DNA of 64,000 nucleotides from JALYOC01 sp036675345 (GCA_036675345.1 JAKFFE010000015.1:1-64000), one strand, 5' to 3'. Numbered from the stretch's first letter, positions 50,359 to 59,853 are shown. Notes: generated by a model not told the origin, from the letters alone. Program-made: numbers and translations.

Positions 50359-50535
50359 CTCAGGAGGACCGCAGGAGCCGATCCGCGCCGCTGCTCAGGA
50401 GGACCGCAGGAGCCGATCCGCGCCGCTGCTCAGGAGGACCGCAGGAGCCGATCCGCGGCGCTGCTCAGGAGGACCGCAGGAGCCGATCCGCGGCGCTGCT
50501 CAGTAGGACCGCAGGAGCCGATCCGCGCCGCCGCT
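50359..50535. repeat. 35-bp tandem repeat, five copies
   Basis: CTCAGG (or CTCAGT) starts recur at 50359, 50394, 50429, 50464, 50499 and 50534, exactly 35 bases apart. The units are nearly identical; one or two positions vary (CGCGCC against CGCGGC, AGGAGG against AGTAGG). It sits in the gap between the OmpA gene and the Sel1 gene. The unit length is not a multiple of three, so it is not coding. Confidence 0.9.
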
Positions 50536-50636
50536 CAGTAGGCGGCACGCACGAGGGCGCCACTCTGACGCTCAGGAGGCGAAGGCCGCAGGATCGCCGC
50601 CGCCGCTCGGGAGCCGCCACGAGGGTGCGGTGCCGC

Positions 50637-51455
50637 TCAGGGCACGATCGACCGGACTCCGGGGAGCTTGGTCTGGCACGCGGTCTGGAAGCCCAGCTCG
50701 CAGGCGCGGGTCCAGAGCTTGGCCGCGTTCTCCCTCTGCGTCGGGGTCTCGGCGGAATCGGACGAGATCACCGCCAGCGCCGCGCACCCCTGACCGAAGC
50801 CCACGTTGCAGGAGCGATGGAAGGCATTCACCGCCTCCATGCGCTGCTCGGGGGACTCGGCCTCCCGGAGCGCGAGGGTCGCGAACAGATGGCAGCCGTA
50901 GCCGTTGAGGCGCATGCAGGAGCGCTTCGCCAACTCGAGCGCGCGGGCCGGATCACGCTCCACCCCCTGGCCCCGGGCCAGCAGGTCGGCGTACTTCGCG
51001 CAGCCCAGCGGATCATCCAGCACACAGGCGCGCTCGTAGAGCGGAACCGCGGCCTCGAAGTCGGCGGGCCCGCCCCGTCCTTCGGCCAGCAGGTTGCCCA
51101 GCGCGGTGCAGCTGAACTCCACCGAGTGCGCGCACGCGTCGCGATGCTGGACCCGCGCCTGGGTCTCATCGCGGGTCACTCCCCTCCCCCGCTCCAGCGA
51201 GCTGGCCTGATGACCGCAGCCGGTCCACACGCCCTTCTCGCAGGCCTTGGCGAAGCGCTCGTACGCGCCCTTCACCTCCCGCTCCGCCGGGGCGCCCCGC
51301 AGCTGCGCGACGCCCAGCTCCACACACGCGGGCTGATCGCCCTGCTTGCAGCGCGCGGCACAGGTGACCGGGCTCTGGGGGCTGCACTCCTCCCCCGCGA
51401 AGGCGGGCACGCCCGCGTCGAGGGGGATCACCGCCAGGAACAGGAGCGTGAACAT
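50637..51455 (-). CDS. Exported Sel1-like repeat protein, 272 aa
   Basis: A signal-like start (MFTLLFLAVIPLDAGVPAFA) is followed by repeats resembling Sel1/HcpA: YERFAKACEKGVWTGCG, YERACVLDDPLGCAKYADLLARGQGVERD and LWTRACELGFQTACQ. Each contains Cys residues about 8 apart, which form disulfides in the Helicobacter cysteine-rich family. It may be a secreted or periplasmic adaptor. The gene follows msrA on the same strand with a 35-base gap. Confidence 0.8.
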   Translation of the reverse strand: MFTLLFLAVIPLDAGVPAFAGEECSPQSPVTCAARCKQGDQPACVELGVAQLRGAPAEREVKGAYERFAKACEKGVWTGCGHQASSLERGRGVTRDETQARVQHRDACAHSVEFSCTALGNLLAEGRGGPADFEAAVPLYERACVLDDPLGCAKYADLLARGQGVERDPARALELAKRSCMRLNGYGCHLFATLALREAESPEQRMEAVNAFHRSCNVGFGQGCAALAVISSDSAETPTQRENAAKLWTRACELGFQTACQTKLPGVRSIVP

Positions 51456-51490
51456 CGCGCTGCTATACCCCAGCCGCGCAGGTCATCGGC

Positions 51491-52057
51491 TCAATCCCGC
51501 AGATAGTGGCAGGTGTACCCGTCCGGGTTCCGCACCAGGTAGTCCTGGTGGTAGCTCTCTGCGGGGTAGAACTTGCCGCCGGGGGTGATCTCGGTGACCA
51601 CCGGCTTCTTCCACTTGCCGGACTTGTCCACCGCGGCCTTCACCTTCTCCGCGGTCAGCCGCTGCGCCTCGGTGGTGTAGAAGATCGCCGATCGATACTG
51701 GGTGCCGACGTCGTTGCCCTGCCGGTTGGGCGTGGTGGGGTCGTGCATCCGGAAGTACCAGCCCAGCAGCGACTCGAAGGAGAGCCGGGCCGGATCGAAC
51801 ACCACCCGGACCGACTCCGCGTGGCCGGTGCGCCCGGTCTTCACGTCCTCGTAGCCGGGCTGGTCGAAGGCGCCGCCGGCGTACCCGACCTCGGTCTCCA
51901 CCACCCCGGGGATGCGGCGGAGCAGATCCTCCATCCCCCAGAAGCAGCCGCCGGCCAGCACCGCGGTCTCGGTCTTCGCCGGTTCCATCTTCTTCGGTTG
52001 GCCCAGCGCGGTGGCCGAGAGGAGCAGTGAGAGCGCCAGCAGGATCCGGGAGGTCAT
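51491..52057 (-). CDS. msrA: Peptide methionine-S-sulfoxide reductase MsrA, exported, 188 aa
   Basis: MsrA reduces methionine-(S)-sulfoxide in proteins. The active-site motif AGGCFWGMEDLL has the catalytic Cys at 38, and the pattern EVGYAGG, GHAESVRVVFDP and SYHQDYL is complete. A signal peptide (RILLALSLLLSATALG) implies a periplasmic form. A resolving Cys is not obvious apart from TCHY near the end. It lies 37 bases after the trehalose gene and may be co-transcribed, fitting a stress role. Confidence 0.95.
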   Translation of the reverse strand: MTSRILLALSLLLSATALGQPKKMEPAKTETAVLAGGCFWGMEDLLRRIPGVVETEVGYAGGAFDQPGYEDVKTGRTGHAESVRVVFDPARLSFESLLGWYFRMHDPTTPNRQGNDVGTQYRSAIFYTTEAQRLTAEKVKAAVDKSGKWKKPVVTEITPGGKFYPAESYHQDYLVRNPDGYTCHYLRD

Positions 52058-52094
52058 GATCCTTCATACGCGGCAGGCGCCGGTCGGTTACAGC

Positions 52095-54314
52095 TCAGTG
52101 GGGGCCGTGGGCACCGGCGTCCGCCCACTCCCCTGCCCGGTCCTCGATCAGCCTTCTCAGGAAGGCGCGGGCCTCCGCCACCCCGGCCAGCCGGAAGGGG
52201 GCGATGCTGTCCCGGGGGCCGACGTGGAGGGCGAGGCCTCCGCGCGGCAACGCCCGGAACAGGTCCTCATCGGTGCGGTCGTCGCCCAGCGCCAGGATCA
52301 TCGCCTCGGGGGGGGCGTGCCGCAGCGCGAGTCCCTTGTTCACCCCGCGCATCCGGACCTCGACCACCGCATCGCCCTCCAGCACCTCCACCCCCAGCTC
52401 GTCGGCGATCGCCGCCAGCCGCTCCTGGAGTTCGGCGGCGCGCAGCAGGCCGTGCTCCAGATCCGCGGGCCGGTAGTGCCAGGCCAGGCCGGCGGACTTC
52501 TCCTCCACGAAGGCCCCCGGGGTCCGCCAGCACCAGTCCTCCAGCAGCGGGCGGATCGTCTGCTTCCAGGTCGCGTTCAGCGGGGTGTTGGCGGCCCACG
52601 CCTCGCCCACCGGCCGGGACCACAGCCCGTGCTCGGCGTGCAGCGACAGCGGCAGATCCCCGAACCACTCCTCCAGCTTCTCCCGCGGGCGGCCGCTGAC
52701 CACATGGACCGTGGTCCCGGGCAGCTCGGCCAATCCGGCCAGCAGCCGGCGCAGCGCGTGGTCCGCCTCGACCAGCTCCGGCCGGGGAGCGATCGGGACC
52801 AGGGTGCCGTCCAGGTCCAGGAAGAGCGCGCAGGAGGAAGCCCTCTCCACGGTACGCAGCAAGGCCTCCAGCCGCGGTGCCGGACTGACGCTCAGCTGCC
52901 GTTCGCGCAGCGGGGCGTGCTGCTCGGCGCGCTCCAGGTCGTCCAGGAAGGTGGCCACCCAGCGGTGCACGTCCCAGCCGAAGACCCGGGTGCGCAGCCG
53001 CTGCATCCGCTCCCGCTGCTCCTCGGCGGGCATCCGCAGCGCCGCCCGCATCGCGTCCGCCAGGCCGTCCACGTCGTAGGGATTGACCAGCAGGGCGTCG
53101 GGGAGCTCGGCGGCGGCGCCCGCCAGTTCGCTGAGCAGCAGCACGCCCTGCTCGTCCACCCGGGAGGCGACGAACTCCTTGGCCACCAGGTTCATCCCGT
53201 CCCGCAAGGGGGTGATCAGCATCGCGTCCGCGGCGGCGTACAGCGAGACCAGCTGGTGCTGGGAGAAGGAGCGATACAGGTAGTGCACCGGGACCCAGCC
53301 GGTGGTGGAGAAGGCGCCGTTGATCCGGCCCACCGACTCGTCCACGTCCTGCCGGAACTCGGCGTAGTCGGTGATGGTGGTGCGGGAGGGAACGGCGATC
53401 TGGATCAGCTTCACCTTCCCGTGCAGCCGGGGGTTGCGCTCCAGCAGCCGCTCCAGCGCCAGCAGTCGGCGGCGGATGCCCTTGGTGTAATCCAGGCGAT
53501 CGATCCCCAGCAGGATCCGCGCGCCCCGGGCCTCGGCGCGGATCCGCTGGGTTTCGGTGATCACCTCTGCCCGCTGGGCGTCGGCGGCGAAGGCCCGGGC
53601 GTCGATCCCCATCGGGTAGGTACCCAACCGGATGGTGCGGCCTTGATAGGAGACGCGGTTCGCCTCCGCGGGCAGCGCCAGCAGCCGCCGCAGCGCCTCG
53701 GCGAGGTTCTCCTGATAGCGGAAGGTGTGGAAGCCAAGCTGGTCCGCGCCCAGCAAGCCCTCCAGCAGCGCGTTGCGCCAGGGCAGCGCCTGCAGGACCT
53801 CCGGCGCGGGGAACGGGATGTGGAGGAAGAAGCCGATCCTGGCGTTGGGCACCCGCTGGCGCAGCAGGGCCGGCACCAGACACAGCTGGTAGTCGTGGAC
53901 CCAGACCGTGTCCCCCGGCCGCAGCTGGCTGGCCACCCGGTCCGCGAACTTCTCGTTCACCGAGCGGTACAGCTCCCACTCCATCGTCTCCAGCGGGACG
54001 TGGTCCACCAGGTAGTGGAACAGCGGCCACAGGACCCGGTTGGAGAAGCCCTCGTAGTAGCCGTCCACCTCCTCCCGGGTGAGGTGCACCGGGACCAGCC
54101 GCTCCGCGTCCAGCTGGGACTGGACCTCCTGCTTCTGCGTGTCCGAGAGCTGAGAGGTGTCTCCCGGCCAGCCGATCCACAGTCCTCCGGATTCGGCGTG
54201 GGGACCGGAGAGGCCGGTGGCCAGCCCGCCCGGGCTGCGTTGCACCCGCGCGTTCCCGTTCTCGAACTTCACGGTGACCGGAAGCCGGTTGGAGACGATG
54301 ACGAGGCGAGCCAT
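52095..54314 (-). CDS. otsAB: Bifunctional trehalose-6-phosphate synthase and phosphatase, 739 aa
   Basis: Residues about 1-460 are a GT20 trehalose-6-phosphate synthase: RLVIVSNRLPVTV, RSPGGLATGL, VWVHDYQLCLVPALLR and GIDRLDYTKGIRRRLLAL. Residues about 485-735 are a HAD-type phosphatase: CALFLDLDGTLVPIAPRPE (DxDGT nucleophile), VVSGRPREKLEEW and LALGDDRTDEDLFRAL. E. coli has separate OtsA and OtsB; fused forms are known in other bacteria and plants. The ATG at 54314 sits at the conserved start. Trehalose is an osmo- and desiccation protectant. The symbol is a convenience for the fusion. Confidence 0.93.
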   Translation of the reverse strand: MARLVIVSNRLPVTVKFENGNARVQRSPGGLATGLSGPHAESGGLWIGWPGDTSQLSDTQKQEVQSQLDAERLVPVHLTREEVDGYYEGFSNRVLWPLFHYLVDHVPLETMEWELYRSVNEKFADRVASQLRPGDTVWVHDYQLCLVPALLRQRVPNARIGFFLHIPFPAPEVLQALPWRNALLEGLLGADQLGFHTFRYQENLAEALRRLLALPAEANRVSYQGRTIRLGTYPMGIDARAFAADAQRAEVITETQRIRAEARGARILLGIDRLDYTKGIRRRLLALERLLERNPRLHGKVKLIQIAVPSRTTITDYAEFRQDVDESVGRINGAFSTTGWVPVHYLYRSFSQHQLVSLYAAADAMLITPLRDGMNLVAKEFVASRVDEQGVLLLSELAGAAAELPDALLVNPYDVDGLADAMRAALRMPAEEQRERMQRLRTRVFGWDVHRWVATFLDDLERAEQHAPLRERQLSVSPAPRLEALLRTVERASSCALFLDLDGTLVPIAPRPELVEADHALRRLLAGLAELPGTTVHVVSGRPREKLEEWFGDLPLSLHAEHGLWSRPVGEAWAANTPLNATWKQTIRPLLEDWCWRTPGAFVEEKSAGLAWHYRPADLEHGLLRAAELQERLAAIADELGVEVLEGDAVVEVRMRGVNKGLALRHAPPEAMILALGDDRTDEDLFRALPRGGLALHVGPRDSIAPFRLAGVAEARAFLRRLIEDRAGEWADAGAHGPH

Positions 54315-54422
54315 GCGCCAATGAAGCTCGGCAGCAAGGAGCCCGGAAGGTAGAGGCGAAAGGTTTGGCTTGCCTGCTGGCTTGCTTCCCTTGGGGTCCC
54401 AGAGTTGAGCCACACTGCGCGG

Positions 54423-54794
54423 GTGGATTCACCCGGAACCCCGTTGGCCAAGCTGGAGCGCGCGCGCCGTGTCCGCGTGAACGTCAACGTGGGGCTGCAC
54501 ACCGCGACCAACTTCTTCGTCGGCACCTCGCTGAACCTCAGCGAGGGTGGGCTGTTCGTGGCCACCTCGGCCGCGGTTCCGATCGGCACCGGGGTGGATC
54601 TTCAGTTCACCCTCCCCTCCGGGAGCCAGGTGGCGCTGCACGGGGTGGTCCGTTGGCAGCGCGCCCCGGATGATCGCCGGCCGCTGCTGACCGCCGGGCT
54701 GGGGATCCAGTTCGTGGAGGTGTCCGCGGAGATCCTGGCTGCGGTGCGAGCCTTCGTGGAACAGCGCGAGCCGCTGGTGCACGGGGAGGAGTAG
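54423..54794 (+). CDS. PilZ domain protein, about 123 aa
   Basis: The motif RARRVRVNVNVGLHT followed by SLNLSEGGLFV matches PilZ (RxxxR then (D/N)xSxxG), and QFVEVSAEILAAV is the last helix. PilZ binds cyclic-di-GMP. The first Arg pair is RRVR (slightly displaced), so binding is likely but not proved. GTG 54423 and TTG 54405 are both possible starts. It is divergent from the trehalose gene. Confidence 0.82.
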   Translation: MDSPGTPLAKLERARRVRVNVNVGLHTATNFFVGTSLNLSEGGLFVATSAAVPIGTGVDLQFTLPSGSQVALHGVVRWQRAPDDRRPLLTAGLGIQFVEVSAEILAAVRAFVEQREPLVHGEE

Positions 54795-54922
54795 GCAGCG
54801 GACGACCGGTTTGCGGCGGTCGTGCCCTCGCTGCTTGGGGAGGCGCGCTCGAACCTGCCGCGGATGCGTATTTCGTTACGCAACCGCGAGCCCCACTGCG
54901 AAGAGTCGCCAGGCTTCGTGGC

Positions 54923-56260
54923 ATGTTCGCCGGCCTCGTGTCCGCGCCCGTCACCATCTGCGCCATCGCCACCGCGCCCGCCATGGGGGGAGTGGGCATC
55001 GTCCGACTCTCCGGTCCCCGTGCGCTGGAGTCGGCGCGGGGCCTGGCCCCGGACCTCCCCGGCCTCCTCCAGCCGCGCCATGCGTACTTCTCCCGGCTGG
55101 TGGATCGGGAGGGGGCGCTGCTGGACGAGGGACTGTTCCTGTACTTCCGCGCGCCGAACTCCTTCACCGGCGAGGAGGTGGTGGAGCTGCACGCCCACGG
55201 TGGCCCGCGACTCCTCTCCCTGCTGATCGAGGAGGTGCTCAAGGATCCGCTGTTGCGCCTGGCGCGCCCCGGGGAGTTCTCCCAGCGCGCGTATCTCAAC
55301 GGGCGGATGGATCTGGCCCGGGCGGAGGCGGTGGCGGCGCTGGTGTCGGCGGAGAGTGAGTCCGCGGTGCGCGCGGCGGCGGCGCAGCTGCATGGGGCGC
55401 TGTCGGAGCGGGTGCAGGCGCTGCGCGGTCCGCTGATCGAGGTGCAGGCGGATCTGGAGGGAGTGCTCAGCTTTCCCGACGAGGCGGAGGGCGCGGAGGC
55501 AGGGTTGGCCCCGCGGCTGGAGTCGCTGCGCCACCAGACTGCCGGGCTGTTGGAGGATGCCGGCCGGGGGGCGTTGATCCGCCGCGGCGCGCGGGTGGTG
55601 TTGTTCGGGCCGGTGAACGCCGGCAAGTCCACCCTCTTCAATCGACTGGTGGGGTCGGAGCGGGCGCTGGTCGATCCCGAGCCGGGCACCACCCGCGATC
55701 TGCTCGAAGCAAGACTGGAGCTGGGCGGAGGCGCGGTGACCCTGGTGGACACCGCTGGGCTGCGGGAGGAGCCGGGGCGGCTGGAGCGGCTGGGGATCGA
55801 ACGGGCGCGGTCGGCGATCGCCGGCGCGGATCTGGCGGTGCTGATGGTTCCACCGGAGACGGCCGCCGCTGAGCTGGCCGCCTGGAGTCGGGAGGCGGGA
55901 CAGGTCCCGTTGCTGGTGGTGGGAAGTCGAGCCGATGAAGGTGCGGTGGCGTCGGCCAGGCTCCAGGTGAGCGGTCGGACTGGCGAGGGAGTGGGGACCT
56001 TGTTGCAGCTGCTCGGTCAGCAGCTGTGGGGGAGCGGCTCTCCCTCGGCGGTGTTCGCCGCCAGCGAGGCCAATCTGGATGCGCTGCGCCGGACCGCCGA
56101 TTCGCTGCGTCGCGCCGGGGAGGCGTTGGAGTCCAGCACCCTGGAGGTGGTGGCCGGAGAGGTCGGGTTGGCCCTGGAGGCGCTGGGGGAGATCACCGGG
56201 GAGAACGCCTCCGCCGAGGTGATTGACGCCCTCTTCCGGCGGTTCTGTATCGGCAAGTAG
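54923..56260 (+). CDS. mnmE: tRNA modification GTPase MnmE, 445 aa
   Basis: MnmE with MnmG makes 5-carboxymethylaminomethyluridine at the wobble base of tRNAs. It begins TICAIATAPAMGGVGIVRLSG, has the tetrahydrofolate-binding domain, and ends in the conserved CIGK. The GTPase domain has G1 GPVNAGKST (229-237) and G3 DTAGLRE (276-282). The G4 position reads SRAD rather than NKxD, an oddity for guanine specificity. The ATG at 54923 is near the usual start. Confidence 0.95.
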   Translation: MFAGLVSAPVTICAIATAPAMGGVGIVRLSGPRALESARGLAPDLPGLLQPRHAYFSRLVDREGALLDEGLFLYFRAPNSFTGEEVVELHAHGGPRLLSLLIEEVLKDPLLRLARPGEFSQRAYLNGRMDLARAEAVAALVSAESESAVRAAAAQLHGALSERVQALRGPLIEVQADLEGVLSFPDEAEGAEAGLAPRLESLRHQTAGLLEDAGRGALIRRGARVVLFGPVNAGKSTLFNRLVGSERALVDPEPGTTRDLLEARLELGGGAVTLVDTAGLREEPGRLERLGIERARSAIAGADLAVLMVPPETAAAELAAWSREAGQVPLLVVGSRADEGAVASARLQVSGRTGEGVGTLLQLLGQQLWGSGSPSAVFAASEANLDALRRTADSLRRAGEALESSTLEVVAGEVGLALEALGEITGENASAEVIDALFRRFCIGK

Positions 56261-56296
56261 CCCGCGGTCAGACTGAGCGGTCCAACTGGCCCGGGT

Positions 56297-57571
56297 CTAG
56301 TCGAAGAGCTCTCGCATCCACGCGCTCTGGTGCGCCGCCAGCACCGCCCGGCCGAAGTCGTTGGCCTGGGGAGCTGGCTTGGGATGCGAGTGGTTGAAGC
56401 CCAGTTGATAGAGGGTGGCGAGGATCTCCGGGCGCTGGCGGATCGACCACCCGGGGTCGGTCGCCTCCCAGTGGGTCGCGTAGATGTTCAGGATGAAGGC
56501 CGCCCAGCGGAAGGTCTCCTGGTCATCGAGGAGCGAGGCCACCACCTGCCCCTTCCCGGCGGGCTGCGGGGGGCCCGGAAGCGCGCCGAGGGGCGCGAGA
56601 GCCAGTCGCTTGTAGGCGTCCCCTGCCAGGGGCACCTCCCGGTAGCTCTTCGATGGAATCCACAGAGACCTCCGGGGTTGAGCATTCCAGCGGATGGTGA
56701 TCGCGGTCATCGCTGTCACCGGTTTGATCTGCAGGAGTCCCAGAGAGGGATCGAAGGCGGTGGCCAACTCGCTGTGGCTCTTCTCGTCGGAGCGCCACAG
56801 CCCAGCGGCCACCGACTCCAGCGCCTGTCCCACCTGGGTGGTGTGGTTGCGGTGGGTGACGTAGAGAATGGAGGCCAGCAGCTTCGGGTCCAGGTTCGCC
56901 TCGCGGGCAGCGGACTGGATGTGATCGCGGTGGGCGGCGACCTGGAGACGAGCCGAATCTTCGGAGGGTCGCCAGAGCAATCCGACGCCAAGAACTCCAG
57001 CGAGGAAGAGCGCGCACAGGGCAACCAGGCGCCGCCAGGGGGAGGGAGGCCCGCGCAGCCAAAGCTCCGGTCGAGGGGAGTTCGCGTTCTGCTCCGCCGT
57101 GGCCAGGGGAATGAAGTAGAGCGGAAACAAGAAGAGCCCGATCACCAACTCCTCAGGGAAGGGTCTGGTGAAGGCGGCGACACCCAGGTCGCGGATCGCC
57201 GTGATTCCGATCACCCCCAGAGCCAGCCGGGCCGCCCACTGTCGCTGCCGGAGATCGGCTGGGGTCACCGCGCCCATCCCTCTCCGAATCCAGTAGGCCA
57301 GAAACGCGCTCCACTGCAGGAGGGTCAACGGCCAGGGCGTCCAGGCCCCGAAGAAGGACTGCTGGAAGACGAGCAGATACAGAAGTGGGTGGACGAAGCC
57401 GTAGAGGACCTCGATCAGCCGACCTACCTGACTAAGCGGGGGCCTCCGCTCCGAGTACAGATAGAGCGCCAGGGCCAGGTAGTGTCCCCCCAGACACCCG
57501 GCGAGCAGGCCCGTGGCGTAGAGCTCGTAGCCTGCTGCGAGCCAGCCGCCGATGTTGAGCCAGCCCTCCAT
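56297..57571 (-). CDS. Polytopic membrane protein with lytic transglycosylase-like domain, 424 aa
   Basis: Residues 1-200 include five or six hydrophobic segments (LAAGYELYATGLLAGCLGG, LLYLLVFQQSFFGAW, LVIGLFLFPLYFIPLA, ALCALFLAGVLGVGLLW). Residues about 215-300 look like a soluble lytic transglycosylase core: AREANLDPKLLASILYVTHR, and SLGLLQIKPVTA like the GLMQI-x-P-x-TA motif. The catalytic Glu of that family would be in the VTHR segment and is absent, so activity is doubtful. Three hydrophobic helices near the N-terminus could form a separate transmembrane module. The gene lies between mnmE and mnmG on the opposite strand. Confidence 0.65.
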   Translation of the reverse strand: MEGWLNIGGWLAAGYELYATGLLAGCLGGHYLALALYLYSERRPPLSQVGRLIEVLYGFVHPLLYLLVFQQSFFGAWTPWPLTLLQWSAFLAYWIRRGMGAVTPADLRQRQWAARLALGVIGITAIRDLGVAAFTRPFPEELVIGLFLFPLYFIPLATAEQNANSPRPELWLRGPPSPWRRLVALCALFLAGVLGVGLLWRPSEDSARLQVAAHRDHIQSAAREANLDPKLLASILYVTHRNHTTQVGQALESVAAGLWRSDEKSHSELATAFDPSLGLLQIKPVTAMTAITIRWNAQPRRSLWIPSKSYREVPLAGDAYKRLALAPLGALPGPPQPAGKGQVVASLLDDQETFRWAAFILNIYATHWEATDPGWSIRQRPEILATLYQLGFNHSHPKPAPQANDFGRAVLAAHQSAWMRELFD

Positions 57572-57682
57572 GCGGGAGCGAGTGTAACGAGGATCCGGAG
57601 GGTGGAGATCGTCTGTCCACCGAGGAGGCGCGACCGCGGAGGTGATCGCCCGCCGCGGCCGGGATAGAAGCCCGGAACTTCG

Positions 57683-59491
57683 ATGCACGACACCGACATC
57701 CTGGTGGTGGGACTGGGGCACGCCGGCACCGAGGCCGCGCTGGCGTGCGCGCGGATGGGCCTGCGGACGGTGGGGATCACCCTGCGGAAGGATCGCGCGG
57801 CGGTGATGAGCTGCAACCCGGCGATCGGCGGGACGGCCAAGGGACACCTGGTCCGCGAGCTGGACGCGCTGGGCGGGGAGATGGGCTTCGCCGCCGACTC
57901 CACCGGCACCCACTTCAAGACGCTCAATGAGTCCAAGGGACCGTCGGTCCGGGCCAGCCGGGTGCTCTGCGATCGCGACGCCTACGCCCGCGCGGTGCAG
58001 GCCACCCTCGGCTCCACCGAGAATCTCACCCTGCTGGAGGGGGAGGTGGAGGAGCTGATCGTGGAAGGAGGGGTGATCCGGGGCGCCAGGCTGCGCGACG
58101 GGTCCGGGATCACCGCCCGGGCGGTGATCCTCACCACCGGGACGTTCCTTCAGGCGCTGATGCACGTGGGCGAGCAGAAGGAAGTCGGCGGCCGGCTGGG
58201 CGACGAGGCAGCGCAGGGGCTGTCCCGGTCGCTGCGATCGCTGGGGTTCCAGCTGGGCCGGTTCAAGACCGGGACTCCGGCGCGGTTGCTCAAGGCCTCC
58301 ATCGACTGGTCCGCCTGTGCGGCGCAGCCGGGCGACGAGGTGATCCGGCCGCTGTCCTACCGCACCCCCCGCGACGGGTTCCCGCGGCAGCCGCAGCTGC
58401 ACTGCGCCATCACCTACACCGGGGCGCGGACCCACGAGGTGATCCGCCAGAACCTGCACCGCTCGCCGCTGTTCCAGGGGGAGATCGTGGGAACCGGGCC
58501 GCGCTACTGCCCCTCGCTGGAGGACAAGATCGTCCGCTTCGCCCAGCGCGAGCGGCACCAGGTGTTCCTGGAGCCGGAGGGCCCGGACAGTGAGCTGGTC
58601 TATCCGGCCGGGCTCTCCACCAGCCTGCCCGCGGAGGTTCAGCTGCAGTTCCTCCGCAGCATCGTCGGGCTGGAGCAGGTGGAGGTGGCCCGCTACGGCT
58701 ACGCGGTGGAGTACGACTACTCGCCGCCCACCCAGCTGCTGCCGACCCTGGAGACGCGCGGGGTCCGGGGGCTGTACTTCGCCGGGCAGCTCAACGGGAC
58801 CTCCGGCTACGAGGAGGCGGCGGTCCAGGGCCTGCTGGCCGGGATCAACGCCGGGCTGGCGGTCCGGGGTGAACCGGAGCTGGTGCTGCGCCGGGACGAG
58901 GCCCACGCCGCGGTGCTGATCGACGACCTGGTCAGCCGCGGAGTGGACGAACCCTTCCGGATGCTGACCTCCCGCTCCGAGCACCGCCTCCGGCTGCGGG
59001 AGGGGAACGCCGACCTCCGGCTGACCCGCCACGCGCGCCGGGTGGGGCTGGTCTCCCAGCAGCGGCTGGACCAGGTGGAGTTCCGCCGCCAGGCGATCGC
59101 GGAGGAAGTTCAGCGGCTTGGGTCGCGTGGACTGGCGACTGCGCTGCGCAATCCGATGCACGACTATGCCTCGCTGGCCTCCCGGGATCCCCAGCGGCCG
59201 GTGCTGGCGGCGGACGTGGTGGAGGAGGTGGAGGTGGAGGTGAAGTACGAGGGCTACATCGCCCAGCAGGATCGCGCGCTGGCCCGGGCGGCCTCCGGCT
59301 TCGAGCGATGGAAGATCCCCGCCGGGGTGGACTACTCGGCGATCAACGGGCTCTCCCGCGAGGCGGCGGAGAAGCTGGCTCGATCCCGGCCGGCGACGGT
59401 GGAGCAGGCGCAGCGGATCCCTGGGCTGACCCCGGCGGCGATCTCCTTGCTGCTGATCCACCTCAAGCGAGGGATCCCCCGGCAGGGCTGA
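57683..59491 (+). CDS. mnmG: tRNA uridine 5-carboxymethylaminomethyl modification enzyme MnmG, 602 aa
   Basis: The FAD-binding N-terminus DILVVGLGHAGTEAALACARMG (usually GGGHAG) is followed by SCNPAIGGTAKGHLVRELDALGG and MLTSRSEHRLRLREGNADLRL. The insert region and C-terminal helices (YIAQQDRALARAASGFERWKIP) are complete. It works with MnmE to modify U34. The family length is about 610-630 residues, so it is nearly full. It precedes rsmG, as in many bacteria, here with a small gene on the opposite strand between them. Confidence 0.97.
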   Translation: MHDTDILVVGLGHAGTEAALACARMGLRTVGITLRKDRAAVMSCNPAIGGTAKGHLVRELDALGGEMGFAADSTGTHFKTLNESKGPSVRASRVLCDRDAYARAVQATLGSTENLTLLEGEVEELIVEGGVIRGARLRDGSGITARAVILTTGTFLQALMHVGEQKEVGGRLGDEAAQGLSRSLRSLGFQLGRFKTGTPARLLKASIDWSACAAQPGDEVIRPLSYRTPRDGFPRQPQLHCAITYTGARTHEVIRQNLHRSPLFQGEIVGTGPRYCPSLEDKIVRFAQRERHQVFLEPEGPDSELVYPAGLSTSLPAEVQLQFLRSIVGLEQVEVARYGYAVEYDYSPPTQLLPTLETRGVRGLYFAGQLNGTSGYEEAAVQGLLAGINAGLAVRGEPELVLRRDEAHAAVLIDDLVSRGVDEPFRMLTSRSEHRLRLREGNADLRLTRHARRVGLVSQQRLDQVEFRRQAIAEEVQRLGSRGLATALRNPMHDYASLASRDPQRPVLAADVVEEVEVEVKYEGYIAQQDRALARAASGFERWKIPAGVDYSAINGLSREAAEKLARSRPATVEQAQRIPGLTPAAISLLLIHLKRGIPRQG

Positions 59492-59853
59492 GCGGCGGCC
59501 ACCTCGTCCACCTCCCGCAGCCCCTGGTGGGGACCGGACAAGGTGGGGAGGAACTCAATCTGCTGGCCTCGACCGCCGCAGGAGTCCCCGGCGAGTTGGC
59601 CCGTGGGTGACGTGCCTCCCGGGCGCTTCTGAACCCGCCGGCCGGAGACTGGGCTCTCGGCAGCCGCTGCTATTCTGCGACAAGTCCTTCGTTGTCGGTT
59701 CGCGAGAGGCGCTCCCTCTGACCGGGCCCAGCCCACCGACCAGCGGCGGCTTGTCGCAGATTTGGAGGGTCCGCCTTCAGGGCGGCGAGACTCCCGAGCG
59801 GAAACGGCCGGACGCATCTGGTGTCGCTCGGTTGGACCGGGTGGTCCAAACCA
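59492..59853. other. 362-base gap with an inverted repeat
   Basis: No gene is supported. CTGCGACAAG (59675-59684) and CTTGTCGCAG (59750-59759) are exact 10-bp inverted repeats separated by 65 bases. A smaller GACAA/TTGTC pair lies just after the first arm. It could be a regulatory or structured element; the flanks are otherwise featureless. Confidence 0.45.
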
